Numbered from the stretch's first letter, positions 1 through 9,759 are shown. The stretch: 64,000 nt of DNA from Bathymodiolus brooksi (GCA_963680875.1 OY804588.1:76904829-76968828); one strand, 5' to 3'. Notes: generated by a model not told the origin, from the letters alone. Program-made: numbers and translations.

Positions 1-273
1 TGCATATGATAGTTTGGTCAGTTTAACCTACAATTTTCAAATGACTGACTCAGGTTAAATTTGCATTAAGGTCCAGATCTGGGATATTACATGTCATAAA
101 TCAATGATCTTTGATCAGTGTACAGGTCTTGAGGAATAATATAGCTTCAGCTGATAATTTTGCACATAGCCTGAAACCTACTTATTTTAACATAAAATAA
201 CAAGAAACGGGCGAGGGGATTAGCTGTCGTTTCCGACTGCTCCCACCCCTCGTTAATACTTACCTTTTAAATG
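1..273. other. AT-rich flank, no gene seen
   Basis: No coding frame or RNA gene can be supported here. An imperfect GC hairpin lies at about 212-252 (CGAGGGG paired with CCCCTCG). The stretch is downstream of the minus-strand transposase/exonuclease gene and may hold that transposon's end, but I could not identify a terminal repeat. Confidence 0.5.
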
Positions 274-280
274 TTAACAT

Positions 281-458
281 GTATATATATATATATATAT
301 ATACGTCTGAAAATTAAACCAAACAGTGTTAGAATTAGATTTTAGAGCTGTCAAATTTTTGTTCTTCCCTCGACGGTATTTGAACCCACACCATTGTTAC
401 ACTGCAGCACCATTCGCTTAGCCTTACGTCCAGCGCCCTAGACCACTCGACTACATCC
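281..458 (-). repeat. tRNA-Leu/Ser-like SINE, minus copy
   Basis: Reverse-complement copy of the SINE at 558-751. Read on the minus strand it begins with a tRNA-like head (A-box-like TAGTCGAGTGG, a degraded B box near 375-387), passes through an AT-rich body and ends in a (TA)n tail at 281-303. The head resembles a class II tRNA (Leu or Ser type). With the plus copy it forms a long inverted repeat around a ~100-bp spacer. Confidence 0.75.
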
Positions 459-557
459 ATCTACACACGCTTATACACATGTCTTACGTCTATCCCTAGA
501 TTTACCTTACGAGAAAAGGTAACACTAGGATTATTGAAGCTCCTTTTTTTAGGGAGT

Positions 558-711
558 GGATGTGGTCGAGTGGTCTAGGGCACTGGAGGTAAGGCTAAGC
601 GAATGGTGCTGCAGTGTATCAATGGTGTGGGTTCAAATCCCGTCGAGGGAAGAACAAAAATTTGACAGCTCTAAAATCTAATTCTAACACTGTTTGTTTT
701 AATTTTCAGAC

Positions 712-751
<40 letters not shown>
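558..751 (+). repeat. tRNA-Leu/Ser-like SINE, plus copy
   Basis: The head (558-645) has an A-box-like TGGTCGAGTGG and an intact B box GGTTCAAATCC at 630-640, spaced as in a tRNA with a long variable arm. The body runs to about 710, followed by a (TA)n tail at about 711-751. The acceptor-stem halves do not pair, so this is a SINE and not a tRNA gene. It lies just past the stop codon of the minus-strand exonuclease gene. Confidence 0.75.
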
Positions 752-754
<3 letters not shown>

Positions 755-806
755 AATTTTTTAAAAGCTGCTAATGGCATCATCAAATCTGATAAATGTT
801 ACATTG

Positions 807-1048
807 TTATGGTAAGCGCATGCATATTTGAAATATTACCCATAATCCAGGTTCTCGAATGCCAGGACATTTTCCATCTCTTGGAGAAGCTAGTTCTGGA
901 AGCAGAGCCTTGAAATAAAATGCTTGAAGTTTTGGCAGCATAATATTCTCCCATAAATTTTGATCTCGCTGAATTCTTTGAATGAAAATCTGATGAGGAT
1001 TTAATGTTCTTACAATGAAATCAACCCAGTCTTTGTTGCAAATGTTAA
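807..1048 (-). pseudogene. C-terminal piece of the YqaJ-type exonuclease, separated by the LTR element
   Basis: This is the displaced 3' end of the gene described at 9760-12391. Reading the minus strand down from 1048, about 80 codons stay open to a TAA at 809-807. The frame matches the one that enters the retrotransposon at 9760, with the 5-bp target duplication counted once. The residues (CNKDWVDFIVRTL near the junction, LPELASPRDG further on) resemble the C-terminal part of invertebrate YqaJ-domain proteins as I recall them. The plus-strand open stretch over 614-913 is a shadow that runs through the SINE. Confidence 0.75.
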
Positions 1049-1930
1049 TGTAGCGAAATCAGCGTTCACATCAACATATATGTAATTACCTGGATTGTCC
1101 CCCTTTGTTATTACAATGGTCATATTAGAAATCCGTTGACATCCGTGTTAATTTTAATCAAAACATGGAACAAACGATATTTATTTGTTAATGATGAATT
1201 AATAAACACATACAGATTATTATCTTTAGATTATCACTTATTTGGAATGAATATTTAACAAGAAACATTTGATAATGAATTCAGCTTGTTAAGCTAACCG
1301 AACATCATATGAAACAGTTGTTTTGATTGGTTAATTCAATTTAGAAATTGACAGGCTTTCTTTTAGGGTCGCGTTCATCGTACTTAAGCCCGAAGATTTG
1401 GCAGTGAAGGGCTGGTTGTGAAACAATACGACTTTTTGCTGGGTGCTGCGTTGTTCCTCTGGCAACAACTCATGGCCCTCATGGGTTGGTGATTGTTTCA
1501 AGGTTAGTGACAACCTTTTGCTGGGTCCGGTGTTGAAACCAGTGGTTACAACTGACGACTCACATTTGGTTTGGAACTATTATTAATTCACACAGTTTTC
1601 ATGTTGTTTATGGTATAGATCTGTCGTCTAAGGTTGTGACATAGTTTTCGGTTGAGACAAGGTTTGAGACATAGGGTTCGAGACATAGGTCTGAAGCAGG
1701 TGTTGGTGACTGGTGACTGGTTAGTTAGGTTTCAGACAGGGTCTGAAACAAAGTAGTTGTTTATAAATATTCATTGTTTATATTGTGGTCTGTGTAGTGT
1801 TAGTGTGTGTTGCATTAGGATAGTTATATATTAGTCTGTGTAGATAGTGATTTAGCATTTATTATTTGCAAGGAGCCATTGTACCTATTTTAGTTTGTTG
1901 GGTTAGACATCATTCAGGTTACACGCTACA
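1049..1930 (+). repeat. 5' LTR
   Basis: 882 bp, beginning TGTAGCGAAATC and ending GGTTACACGCTACA. It matches the 3' LTR almost throughout. Compared with that copy it lacks ~83 bp close to its 3' end (after GGGTTAGACAT) and has one additional 9-bp GGTGACTGG unit. The open frame at 1331-1513 is LTR sequence and also occurs in the 3' LTR; I do not treat it as a gene. Confidence 0.95.
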
Positions 1931-1932
1931 AA

Positions 1933-2796
1933 TTGGTGGGCAGCGGTGGGACCTGTTCAAAATTAGTTTTGTATCATAGTAAATTGAAATGGCCATGTCA
2001 AGAGAGGATATAAGTCTTTTGTATGATCATGATGAAAGTTTGACCGAAGAACAGCTTCAGCGGGAGATAGAGCATTTAAATGCAGAGTTAGGGAAATTTA
2101 AGGTCCGCGAATATAGGAGAAGCATATCTCCAGTTCCCATGCCCTTGCATCAAGAAACACGGAGGTCAACTGACTCTGGGATAGGTTCAGGTAGAAGGGC
2201 TGTACAATCAAATGCCCCTATTTTCGAAACAAGTAGGTATAAGACACCTACGAGGTTTGATACCTCCACACCTTATTTAGGGGAAAGGCAAACCACAAGT
2301 GAACTTGGTTCGGGTATCTACCAAACACCTAGACAAACTTTGCCAAGTGACAGGTTTGTTACAATTGGTGGGCAGCGGTGGGACCTGTTCAAAATTAGTT
2401 TTGTATCATAGTAAATTGAAATGGCCATGTCAAGAGAGGATATAAGTCTTTTGTATGATCATGATGAAAGCTTGACCGAAGAACAGCTTCAGCGGGAGAT
2501 AAAGCATTTAAATGCAGAGTTAGGGAAATTTAAGGTCCGCGAATATAGGAGAAGCATATCCCCAGTTCCCATGCCCGTGCATCAAGAAACACGGAGGTCA
2601 ACTGACTCTGGGATAGGTTCAGGTAGAAGGCCTGTACAATCAAATGCCCCTATTTTCGAAACAAGTAGGTATAAGACACCTACGAGGTTTGATACCTCCA
2701 CACCTTATTTAGGGGAAAGGCAAACCACAAGTGAACTTGGTTCGGGTATCTACCAAACACCTAGACAAACTTCGCCAAGTGACAGGTTTGTTACAA
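1933..2796 (+). repeat. 432-bp tandem duplication of PBS, leader and gag start
   Basis: The segment from the primer-binding site through the first ~125 gag codons occurs twice, head to tail. The period is exactly 432 bp: the gag ATGs are at 1989 and 2421 and the PBS copies at 1934 and 2366. The two copies differ at only about six positions by eye. The first gag start is fused at the junction to re-read PBS sequence and stops at 2411 after 140 codons. Only the second copy continues into the rest of gag. Confidence 0.9.
1934..1950 (+). other. Primer-binding site, tRNA-Leu-like
   Basis: TGGTGGGCAGCGGTGGG begins three bases after the 5' LTR. Apart from one extra G it is complementary to the 3' end of a tRNA ending CCCACCGCTGCC-A-CCA, as in some animal tRNA-Leu genes. 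A second copy lies at 2366-2382 because the leader is tandemly duplicated. Confidence 0.6.
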
Positions 2797-3820
2797 CTAC
2801 ACGACCAAGTTACAAGCCATTGGCTGATACTTCCTCTAAAGTAACAGGCACAATAGAAAGGAGGCATGATGGTCACGAACATGTTGAAAGTATGAAAACT
2901 AAAAATATAGTCAAGCCGGCAACCTATGATGGTAAGGGCCCCTGGCTTGACTACAAGTCACATTTTGATGCTTGTTCGGAGATCAACCACTGGTCTGACA
3001 AGGAAAAAGGCTTGTACCTGGCTGTGTCCCTTAGAGGTCAGGCACAAGGTGTGTTAGGGAACCTTCCCTTGGAATCACGCCAAGATTTTAAAGAGCTGGT
3101 TAAGTCTTTAGAGGAGCGGTTTTCGCCCTCGAACCAGACTGAGTTGTATAGAACTCAGCTAAGAGAAAGAAGGCAAAGAGCTGTTGAGACACTGCCCGAG
3201 TTAGGTCAAGATGTAAGGCGCCTGGCAAATCTCGCCTACCCAACCGCTCCAAACGATGTGCGAGAAACCTAGCCAAGGAGCAATTCATAGACTCATTGAT
3301 TGATGGAGACATGCGGCTGAGGATAAAACAGGCAAGACCCATCAATCTCAACGATGCCATTAGGCATGCAGTTGAGCTGGAGGCTTTCAATAAAGCCGAG
3401 CTAAAAAGAAATGAAGGAGGTGGGTACCTAAGGTCTGCTGCAGAACAAGAGACCAAAAATGAAACAGCCACCCTTCTAAAGACAATGCAACAAGCATTGA
3501 CAGACCTACAGAAAGAGGTCAAAGGTTTGAAAAGTAAGCAAACACCTAGGGATCAAAATTTAAGACAATATCATGCTTGTGGAAAGCCTGGACACATTGC
3601 CCGGTTTTGTCCCAGAGGAGATGTGACATGCTATGGTTGTGGGGAGAAGGGACACGTAGTTCGTTTCTGCCCTAAAGGACGAAGGCAAAACCAAAACGGG
3701 GGTCGGCAAAAGGGTAGAAATAATGATGATCAGGGTAAGACAGATACTACACCTGTCACATCTGACAAAACCCCAGGTTCTGTGGGAGTGCATAAACTAG
3801 CACCAGAGTATGTTTATTAA
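2421..3820 (+). pseudogene. gag: gag polyprotein (nucleocapsid zinc knuckles), frame-broken
   Basis: Structural protein of the LTR element. The first part (2421-3272, 283 codons) holds a basic, Ser/Thr-rich N-terminus and a capsid-like helical region (WLDYKSHFDACSEINHW...). The frame ends at 3270-3272 and continues one frame over from about 3273 to 3820. That second part has a coiled-coil-like Lys/Glu stretch and two CCHC zinc knuckles near 3572-3672. The second knuckle is complete (CX2CX4HX4C). In the first, the leading Cys is replaced by Tyr. A second frame change falls near 3810 before the protease. The breaks look like single-base indels, not a programmed shift, because there is no clear slippery heptamer. 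Confidence 0.8.
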
Positions 3821-4310
3821 GGCAAAGGTGAATGGGGTTAATACAAATTTGTTGATAGACACGGAGGCTACAGTGACCCTTATTTCAACTAGTTTTTTTA
3901 AAGACATGAACAACATGTCAACATTAAGTCCGTCACAGCGGGACATACTGACAGCGAATGGGGAATCTCTAAAGGTAGCAGGCAAAACCATTATTGAAAT
4001 TCAATCGGACAATTTTAAGTGTCTGAACGAAGCAGTGGTTGCTGATATAAACGTAGATGGGATACTGGGGCTTGACTTTTTGAAGAGTCAACATGCCGAA
4101 GCAACAACACTATCAAAATCCAAGGTCACAAAATTCAGTTTAATATTCAAGGGCAAATCGGGTGTTACAGGGTCACGGTTTCTGAAACCGTTGTTATACC
4201 TCCACAAAGTGAAATAGTGGTAAACGGGAAAGTGAATGATAGGTTCCCTATTTTGTTTAAAGTAGGACTTGTAGAACCAACTGAAGAACTTTAGAAAATC
4301 TGACAAAGCA
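3810..4310 (+). pseudogene. Retroviral-type aspartic protease region, broken
   Basis: The frame at 3810-4217 carries a retropepsin-like fold: LLIDT near 3850 followed by a hydrophobic stretch, and a GILGLDFL motif near 4057-4082. The residue after the catalytic Asp-Thr is Glu where the family has Gly, so activity is doubtful. A frame change near 4170-4180 and another before 4311 separate it from pol. The linker in the alternate frame (about 4175-4290) still reads as gypsy-like protein. Confidence 0.7.
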
Positions 4311-7300
4311 TTGGTTGGCAGAACCCTTGTTAAAACCAATAAAGATATACCACTTCGACTTATGAATGTTTCTTCACAGCCCAAAACCTTATACGAGGGA
4401 ACAGTTATTGCTAAGGTCAGCCCAGTAAGTGAGATAGCTAGTCCAGTGTCAGGAAAAATACATAGCAAAACCGAATTTCCTCCCTATTTAAAAGATTTGT
4501 TTGAGCAATCAGTCAAGGATCGGTCCCCGGAACAGGGTTCCAAAGTAAAACATCTTTTGCAGACATTTTCACATATTTTTGCCAAGGATGATGCAGACTT
4601 CGGTAGAACTAGTATCATCAAACATGAAATCGAAGTCCAAAATGCAAGGCCAGTAAAGGAACCTCCAAGACGGGTTCCCTACCACCTACAGGGTGAATAT
4701 GATACTGCCATACAGGATATGCTAAACAAGAATGTCATAGAACCCTCAACAAGCCCGTGGGCATCCGGGGTAGTCCTTGTAAAGAAAAAGTACGGATCTA
4801 CACGGTTCTGTGTGGACTACCGTAACCTGAACAAGGTCACTATCAAAGATACCTACCCTCTCCCAAGGATCGATGATTCCTTGAACCAAATGTCGGGGGC
4901 AAAGTGGTTCTGTGTCCTCGATCTATGTTCGGGGTACTGGCAGGTAGAGTGCCACCCAAAAGACCGCCCAAAGACCGCATTTGCTACCAGGAGAGGTCTT
5001 TATCAATTTCAGGTAATGCCGTTTGGCTTATGTAATACCCCAGCCACGTTTGAACGGCTTATGGAGACTGTCTTAGCTGGGTTGCAGTGGGACATTTGTC
5101 TTATATACCTGGACGATGTTATCATATACGGCAAAAACTTTGATGAAATGATTCGGAATTTGTCTTTAGTCTTTGACAGACTATCGTCCGCGGGTCTTAA
5201 ACTCAAGCCTAGAAAATGTCGACTATTTGCTAGAGAGGTGGAGTATTTGGGCCATGTGGTGTCAGAGAATGGTATATCAACAGACCCAAAGAAAATCGAA
5301 GCTGTTAAAACATGGCCCGAACCAACAACCGTAACTGAGCTCAGATCCTTCATTGGTTTCTGTAGCTATTATCGAAGATTCATTGAAGGATTCGCAGATA
5401 TTGCAAAGCCTTTGCATAAGTTGACACAAAAAGGCAAGCTTTTTGTATGGACAGATGAATGTCAGGTGTCTTTTGACCAGTTGAACAATTGTTTGGTTAG
5501 GTCACCAGTCTTGGCACATCCAGACTTTAGTCAACCTTTCATTTTAGACACTGACGCTAGCAGTAGCTGCATTGGAGCTGTGTTATCACAAGTGCAGAAT
5601 GGCCAAGAGAAGGCCATCGCATTTGCCAGTAGGAGCATGACAAAATCGGAGAGAAAATATTGTGTAACTAGAAAGGAGCTCTTAGCTGCTGTCTACTTCA
5701 CCAAATATTTTCGCCATTACTTACTTGGCAGGAAATTTGTCATCAGAAGCGACCATAGTTCGCTGCGGTGGCTTCTCAATTTTAAAGAACCTGAAGGGCA
5801 AATGGCAAGATGGCTCCAGATTCTCTGCTCTTTTGATATGGAGATACAGTACAGAGCAGGTCGCAAACACTCTAATGCGGACGGAATGAGTCGTGTGCCT
5901 TGTAAACAGTGCCAACACTGTGGAACATCGGAAGACACGGAGAGTAAACATACCATTCATACAGCAGTCAGTCAGAAGAGTGACATAACTCATAGCGGTG
6001 ACATGAGCTTAATGAATGCACAGCAGAGCGACCGTAACAGCCAGAAAATGAGACAATGGGTTGAAAAGGGCACAAAACCGTCATATGACAGCATTATAGG
6101 GGAAAATTATGTAATGCAGTCTTTGTATAGCCAATGGAACAAACTTGTTATTCATGAAAGTTTGTTGTGCAGAGAATGGAAGGTGATAGGCACGACAATG
6201 TCAAGCTTTCAAGCTATAGTGCCACTAACACAGAGACGAACGGTGTTAAGTCACTGTCATGATATCCGACCATCTGGCCACTTGGGTGTTAACAAGACAC
6301 TGAGTAAAATAAGACAGAGTTATTATTGGCCCGACTTACAGAACGATGTTCGAAGATATGTAGCAGGGTGCGATACCTGCTGGAAGAGAAAACACCCAGC
6401 GAAAACGAAACAGGCACCTATGCAAATGGTAAAATCGGGGGTTCCAATGCAGAGTATAGCAACGGATATATTGGGTGAGCTTCCGGAGACAGAAAATGGC
6501 AACAAATATATACTTGTGGTCTCGGACTATTTCACGAAATGGACAGAAGCCTTCGCTATGGCAAACATGGAAGCAGGAACCGTTGCCAGAATAATGGTAG
6601 AAGAGGTTGTAACCCGGTTTGGGGTCCCCCATGTCATCCATTCAGGTCAGGGGCGACAGTATGAAAGTCGGTTGTTTCAGGAAATGTGCCAAATGCTGGG
6701 TACAACCAAAACAAGGACGACACCATACCATCCAAAATCCGATGGTATGGTTGAGCGCTTTAACCGGACACTGGAAACAATGTTAAGCGCATATGCTTCA
6801 GACAATCACAAGGACTGGGACAGACAACTTCCGTATGTAATGATGGCATACCGTGCTACGGCACATGAAACCACAGGTTTCAGCCCAAACATGCTAATGT
6901 TGGGCCGAGAGACATCAACTCCTTTAGATCTTGTTTATGACATGCCCCCTGGGATAAAACCTGTTCCTGCAAATATGTGGGTGTGGGAACTACGGGAAAG
7001 AATAGAAGAGGCACATGCTTTGGTCAGAAAATATTCAGAGGGGAGCATTTTGCAACAAAAGACATACCATGACAAAAGGGCCTCATGGGAACGTTTTGAA
7101 GCCAATGACATAGTTTATGTGTTCTTCCTTCAGAAGAAGAAGGGATGTACACCAAAGTTCACATCATTTTGGAGGGGACCATTTAACATTTTGGGAAAAC
7201 TTTCAGAAGTTTTATATGAGGTTGATTGTGGTAGAAACAATGAACCACAAATCATACATTGTGATAGATTAAAAAGAAAAGTTAAACAGAAACTTGGGGG

Positions 7301-7604
7301 CGAATCTGAACGTGATACAGATCCTGTTGAAATAGACAGGGAGGAGGTTGTTGAAGACATTAGGCCCGAAGAAGGGTCAGAAATTGTAAATGTTGAAGAC
7401 TTGGCCCAAGGTTCAGGTACAAGCAGGCCAAGGCGAAAAATCAGATCACCAGAAAGATATGTTACTTTTGTAAATGTTAGTATGTACATAGCTGTATATA
7501 TGTTTGTTTATTTTTTTTTTAGAAAACACAATGGTACACACAAAGGTTACACCCAGAAAAACAAAGGAAGTTCAGCTGATGGCATCCTGCAAGTTATGCA
7601 GTAG
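4311..7604 (+). CDS. pol: pol: reverse transcriptase, RNase H and integrase
   Basis: An open frame of 1,097 codons; its start is the frame opening, not a true ATG. RT occupies roughly residues 120-330, with the catalytic YLDDVIIYG near residue 265. The RNase H domain follows (DTDAS near 413). Integrase has an HHCC zinc domain (about 650-690), a first catalytic Asp near 718 (TDILGE), and Glu near 814 (DGMVERF). The residue at the second catalytic Asp (HSGQGRQ, about 778) is Gly, although the D-35-E spacing is kept, so integrase is probably inactive. The C-terminus has a GPF/IHCDRLK segment and an RPRRKIRSPERY motif, with no chromodomain seen. The last ~45 codons run through an intron-like T-rich stretch and overlap the next ORF. 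Confidence 0.92.
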   Translation: MVGRTLVKTNKDIPLRLMNVSSQPKTLYEGTVIAKVSPVSEIASPVSGKIHSKTEFPPYLKDLFEQSVKDRSPEQGSKVKHLLQTFSHIFAKDDADFGRTSIIKHEIEVQNARPVKEPPRRVPYHLQGEYDTAIQDMLNKNVIEPSTSPWASGVVLVKKKYGSTRFCVDYRNLNKVTIKDTYPLPRIDDSLNQMSGAKWFCVLDLCSGYWQVECHPKDRPKTAFATRRGLYQFQVMPFGLCNTPATFERLMETVLAGLQWDICLIYLDDVIIYGKNFDEMIRNLSLVFDRLSSAGLKLKPRKCRLFAREVEYLGHVVSENGISTDPKKIEAVKTWPEPTTVTELRSFIGFCSYYRRFIEGFADIAKPLHKLTQKGKLFVWTDECQVSFDQLNNCLVRSPVLAHPDFSQPFILDTDASSSCIGAVLSQVQNGQEKAIAFASRSMTKSERKYCVTRKELLAAVYFTKYFRHYLLGRKFVIRSDHSSLRWLLNFKEPEGQMARWLQILCSFDMEIQYRAGRKHSNADGMSRVPCKQCQHCGTSEDTESKHTIHTAVSQKSDITHSGDMSLMNAQQSDRNSQKMRQWVEKGTKPSYDSIIGENYVMQSLYSQWNKLVIHESLLCREWKVIGTTMSSFQAIVPLTQRRTVLSHCHDIRPSGHLGVNKTLSKIRQSYYWPDLQNDVRRYVAGCDTCWKRKHPAKTKQAPMQMVKSGVPMQSIATDILGELPETENGNKYILVVSDYFTKWTEAFAMANMEAGTVARIMVEEVVTRFGVPHVIHSGQGRQYESRLFQEMCQMLGTTKTRTTPYHPKSDGMVERFNRTLETMLSAYASDNHKDWDRQLPYVMMAYRATAHETTGFSPNMLMLGRETSTPLDLVYDMPPGIKPVPANMWVWELRERIEEAHALVRKYSEGSILQQKTYHDKRASWERFEANDIVYVFFLQKKKGCTPKFTSFWRGPFNILGKLSEVLYEVDCGRNNEPQIIHCDRLKRKVKQKLGGESERDTDPVEIDREEVVEDIRPEEGSEIVNVEDLAQGSGTSRPRRKIRSPERYVTFVNVSMYIAVYMFVYFFFRKHNGTHKGYTQKNKGSSADGILQVMQ
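7511..7522 (+). promoter_or_regulatory. Candidate 3' splice acceptor for the zinc-finger ORF
   Basis: Ten consecutive T followed by AG, then AAAACACAATGG with the ATG of the zinc-finger ORF at 7531. The ~50 bp upstream are also T/A-rich. The pol frame reads through this stretch as low-complexity residues, as expected if it is intronic in the subgenomic message. The donor was not identified. Confidence 0.6.
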
Positions 7605-8298
7605 GGATTTTTCTAATGAGGAGCAGCTGAAGACACATCTCCTCCAATGTGTCAAAGAGATGACACAATTTACGTGTGAAGTTTGTAGCCAGGTGTTTAA
7701 GAAGAAAGAGTATATGAAGAGACACATGAATAACATCCATGGACAGGTATCCAACACTGGACCAAAAGTGGTGGAAGTTAACAAAAAAGATGAAGGGTCT
7801 GATAAGGAATCATCAGACGAGGATAGTCAGGTAGATGATGACATCGAGAAGTACAATCCGGGGGAATTGATAGGAGACATCTCTGACGACGGAGATAATC
7901 ATGATGATGACAAACACGAGAAACCAAAGAATAGTGATAAGACAGATCTAAAAGGTACTAGTGACTTGGAGCTGGGAAGAACACAAAGGAAATCGTGCTC
8001 ACCAAGACCTGTTGCAGCACCTATCAAAAGGAAACTGGATGTTTCGGCTAATACAAGGATAAGTGAGGAGCTTGTGGAAGCTGACAGGTCTCAGAAGGTG
8101 GATGTCGTTAGCAACGACACACAGATAGTTAATGTTGAGCCTTCAAAAAGGCTAAAGATGGATGAACTTCACCAGGACAAAATCACCCAGACAAATGTGG
8201 CAAAGGAGAGGAAGATGGTAAGGATCGTCACAAAGTATGTGGAAGAAGGAAGACAAGTTGAGAAGATAGAAGAGCACGAGACGATTTGGATTGTGTGA
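7531..8298 (+). CDS. Accessory C2H2 zinc-finger protein of the LTR element
   Basis: 255 codons from the ATG at 7531; the open frame extends a little upstream but without an ATG. Two zinc fingers lie at the N-terminus: residues 20-40 (CX2CX12HX4C, a C2HC variant) and 49-70 (CX2CX12HX4H). A long acidic, Asp/Glu/Ser-rich region follows, then a basic segment (PIKRKLD) that could be a nuclear localisation signal. The gene occupies the env position but has no signal peptide or membrane span, so it is not an envelope. The ATG comes nine bases after a T10-AG acceptor at 7511-7522, which suggests expression from a spliced mRNA. Function is unknown; DNA or RNA binding is likely from the fingers. Confidence 0.8.
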   Translation: MVHTKVTPRKTKEVQLMASCKLCSRDFSNEEQLKTHLLQCVKEMTQFTCEVCSQVFKKKEYMKRHMNNIHGQVSNTGPKVVEVNKKDEGSDKESSDEDSQVDDDIEKYNPGELIGDISDDGDNHDDDKHEKPKNSDKTDLKGTSDLELGRTQRKSCSPRPVAAPIKRKLDVSANTRISEELVEADRSQKVDVVSNDTQIVNVEPSKRLKMDELHQDKITQTNVAKERKMVRIVTKYVEEGRQVEKIEEHETIWIV

Positions 8299-8803
8299 AC
8301 TATGGGCAGGACCTAATATCATATGCATTGGAGCATTATATAAAATAGATTTACTTCTCTTCGTTTTTGTTTATATAATTTCAAACCTTACCCTTGTACG
8401 GTACCTTTAATTGACAGGAACTCTTACACCAAGCGGTCTGCTTAAGTTGGCATGAAAGAAAGCTGGTGCGGGATCGGAACTGTTTGTTTTAGACTAATGA
8501 AGTCTAATGGGTGTTATGACATTAGGTTATGTTCACATTCTTAAACATCTATATTTGCTTCCAGACTGCGTGTGGAACATTTATACCTGTTTTATGTGGT
8601 GTTCTGGCACAACGTTTTGCAGTGCTAGATGGGAATAGCCTTCAGAGCTATTGCGGAAACAGTTCGGGGTTAATGTTATGAAAAAGACACATGGTTTGAT
8701 GTTTTTAGCTTGTTTGTTAAATTGGACGGTTTATTTTATGGTGTTGGTGTAGGAATATTATTTAAAATCATGCGAGGACGCATGAAGTCGGAGGCGTGGG
8801 TAG
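8299..8803 (+). other. 3' untranslated part of the LTR element
   Basis: Non-coding sequence between the zinc-finger stop and the 3' LTR. A weak polypurine-like stretch (GTCGGAGGCGTGGGTAG, 8787-8803) directly abuts the LTR and is the only candidate for the plus-strand primer. Confidence 0.55.
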
Positions 8804-9759
8804 TGTAGCGAAATCAGCGTTCACATCAACATATATGTAATTACCTGGATTGTCCCCCTTTGTTATTACAATGGTCATATTAGAAATCCGTTGACATCCG
8901 TGTTAATTTTAATCAAAACATGGCACAAACGATATTTATTTGTTAATGATGAATTAATAAACACATACAGATTATTATCTTTAGATTATCACTTATTTGG
9001 AATGAATATTTAACAAGAAACATTTGATAATGAATTCAGCTTGTTAGGCTAAGCGAACATCATATGAAACAGTTGTTTTGATTGGTTAATTCAATTTAGA
9101 AATTGACAGGCTTTCTTTTAGGGTCGCGTTCATCGTACTTAAGCCCGAAGATTTGGCAGTGAAGGGCTGGTTGTGAAACAATACGACTTTTTGCCGGGTG
9201 CTGCGTTGTTCCTCTGGCAACAACCCATGGCCCTCATGGGTTGGTGATTGTTTCAAGGTTAGTGACAACCTTTTGCTGGGTCCGGTGTTGAAACCAGTGG
9301 TTACATCTGACGACTCACATTTGGTTTGGAACTATTATTAATTCACACAGTTTTCATGTTGTTTATGGTATAGATCTGTCGTCTAAGGTTGTGACATAGT
9401 TTTCGGTTGAGACAAGGTTTGAGACATAGGGTTCGAGACATAGGTCTGAAGCAGGTGTTGGTGACTGGTTAGTTAGGTTTCAGACAGGGTCTGAAACAAA
9501 GTAGTTGTTTATAAATATTCATTGTTTATATTGTGGTCTGTGTAGTGTTAGTGTGTGTTGCATTAGGATAGTTATATATTAGTCTGTGTAGATAGTGATT
9601 TAGCATTTATTATTTGCAAGGAGCCATTGTACCTATTTTAGTTTGTTGGGTTAGACATTGTTTGAACATTTTTGTTATACAAGACTATTATTTGTCAGGT
9701 CCCCAGGAAACTGGTACGGACCCAGTGTTTATATACATCCATTCAGGTTACACGCTACA
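8804..9759 (+). repeat. 3' LTR
   Basis: 956 bp, TGTAGCG...CGCTACA, followed by the target duplication GTTAA at 9760-9764. It contains ~83 bp near its end (about 9659-9741) that the 5' LTR lacks. Confidence 0.95.

Larger units (their letters stand above)
1049..9759 (+). mobile_element. Full-length Ty3/gypsy LTR retrotransposon with an extra zinc-finger ORF
   Basis: The element is 8,711 bp with LTRs starting TG and ending CA, flanked by the 5-bp duplication GTTAA (1044-1048 and 9760-9764). The internal order is primer-binding site, duplicated leader/gag start, gag, protease, RT, RNase H, integrase, then a C2H2 zinc-finger ORF. RT-RNaseH-IN order places it in Ty3/gypsy. By eye the LTRs differ at about six substitutions plus two indels, so the insertion looks recent. 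Gag and protease nevertheless carry frame breaks, and protease and integrase each have an altered catalytic residue, so this copy appears non-autonomous. Confidence 0.95.

Noticed and set aside
107..119. TGATCTTTGATCA here and its reverse complement near 12,725 as ends of the Mutator/YqaJ transposon
   Set aside because: Only 13 bp match, the motif is itself nearly palindromic, and no flanking duplication was found.
614..913. Plus-strand 99-codon frame with a Tyr-Ile repeat
   Set aside because: It runs through the SINE (TA)n tail and is antisense to the YqaJ C-terminus; it lacks an ATG at its start.
1331..1513. 60-codon minus-strand frame, repeated at 9,086-9,268
   Set aside because: Repetition is explained by the two LTRs; no protein features.
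3255..3300. Programmed ribosomal frameshift within gag
   Set aside because: No slippery heptamer; the break lies within gag and not at a gag/pol border, so a single-base indel is simpler.
7531..8298. Envelope protein for the LTR element
   Set aside because: No signal peptide, membrane span or cleavage site; zinc fingers and acidic region instead.
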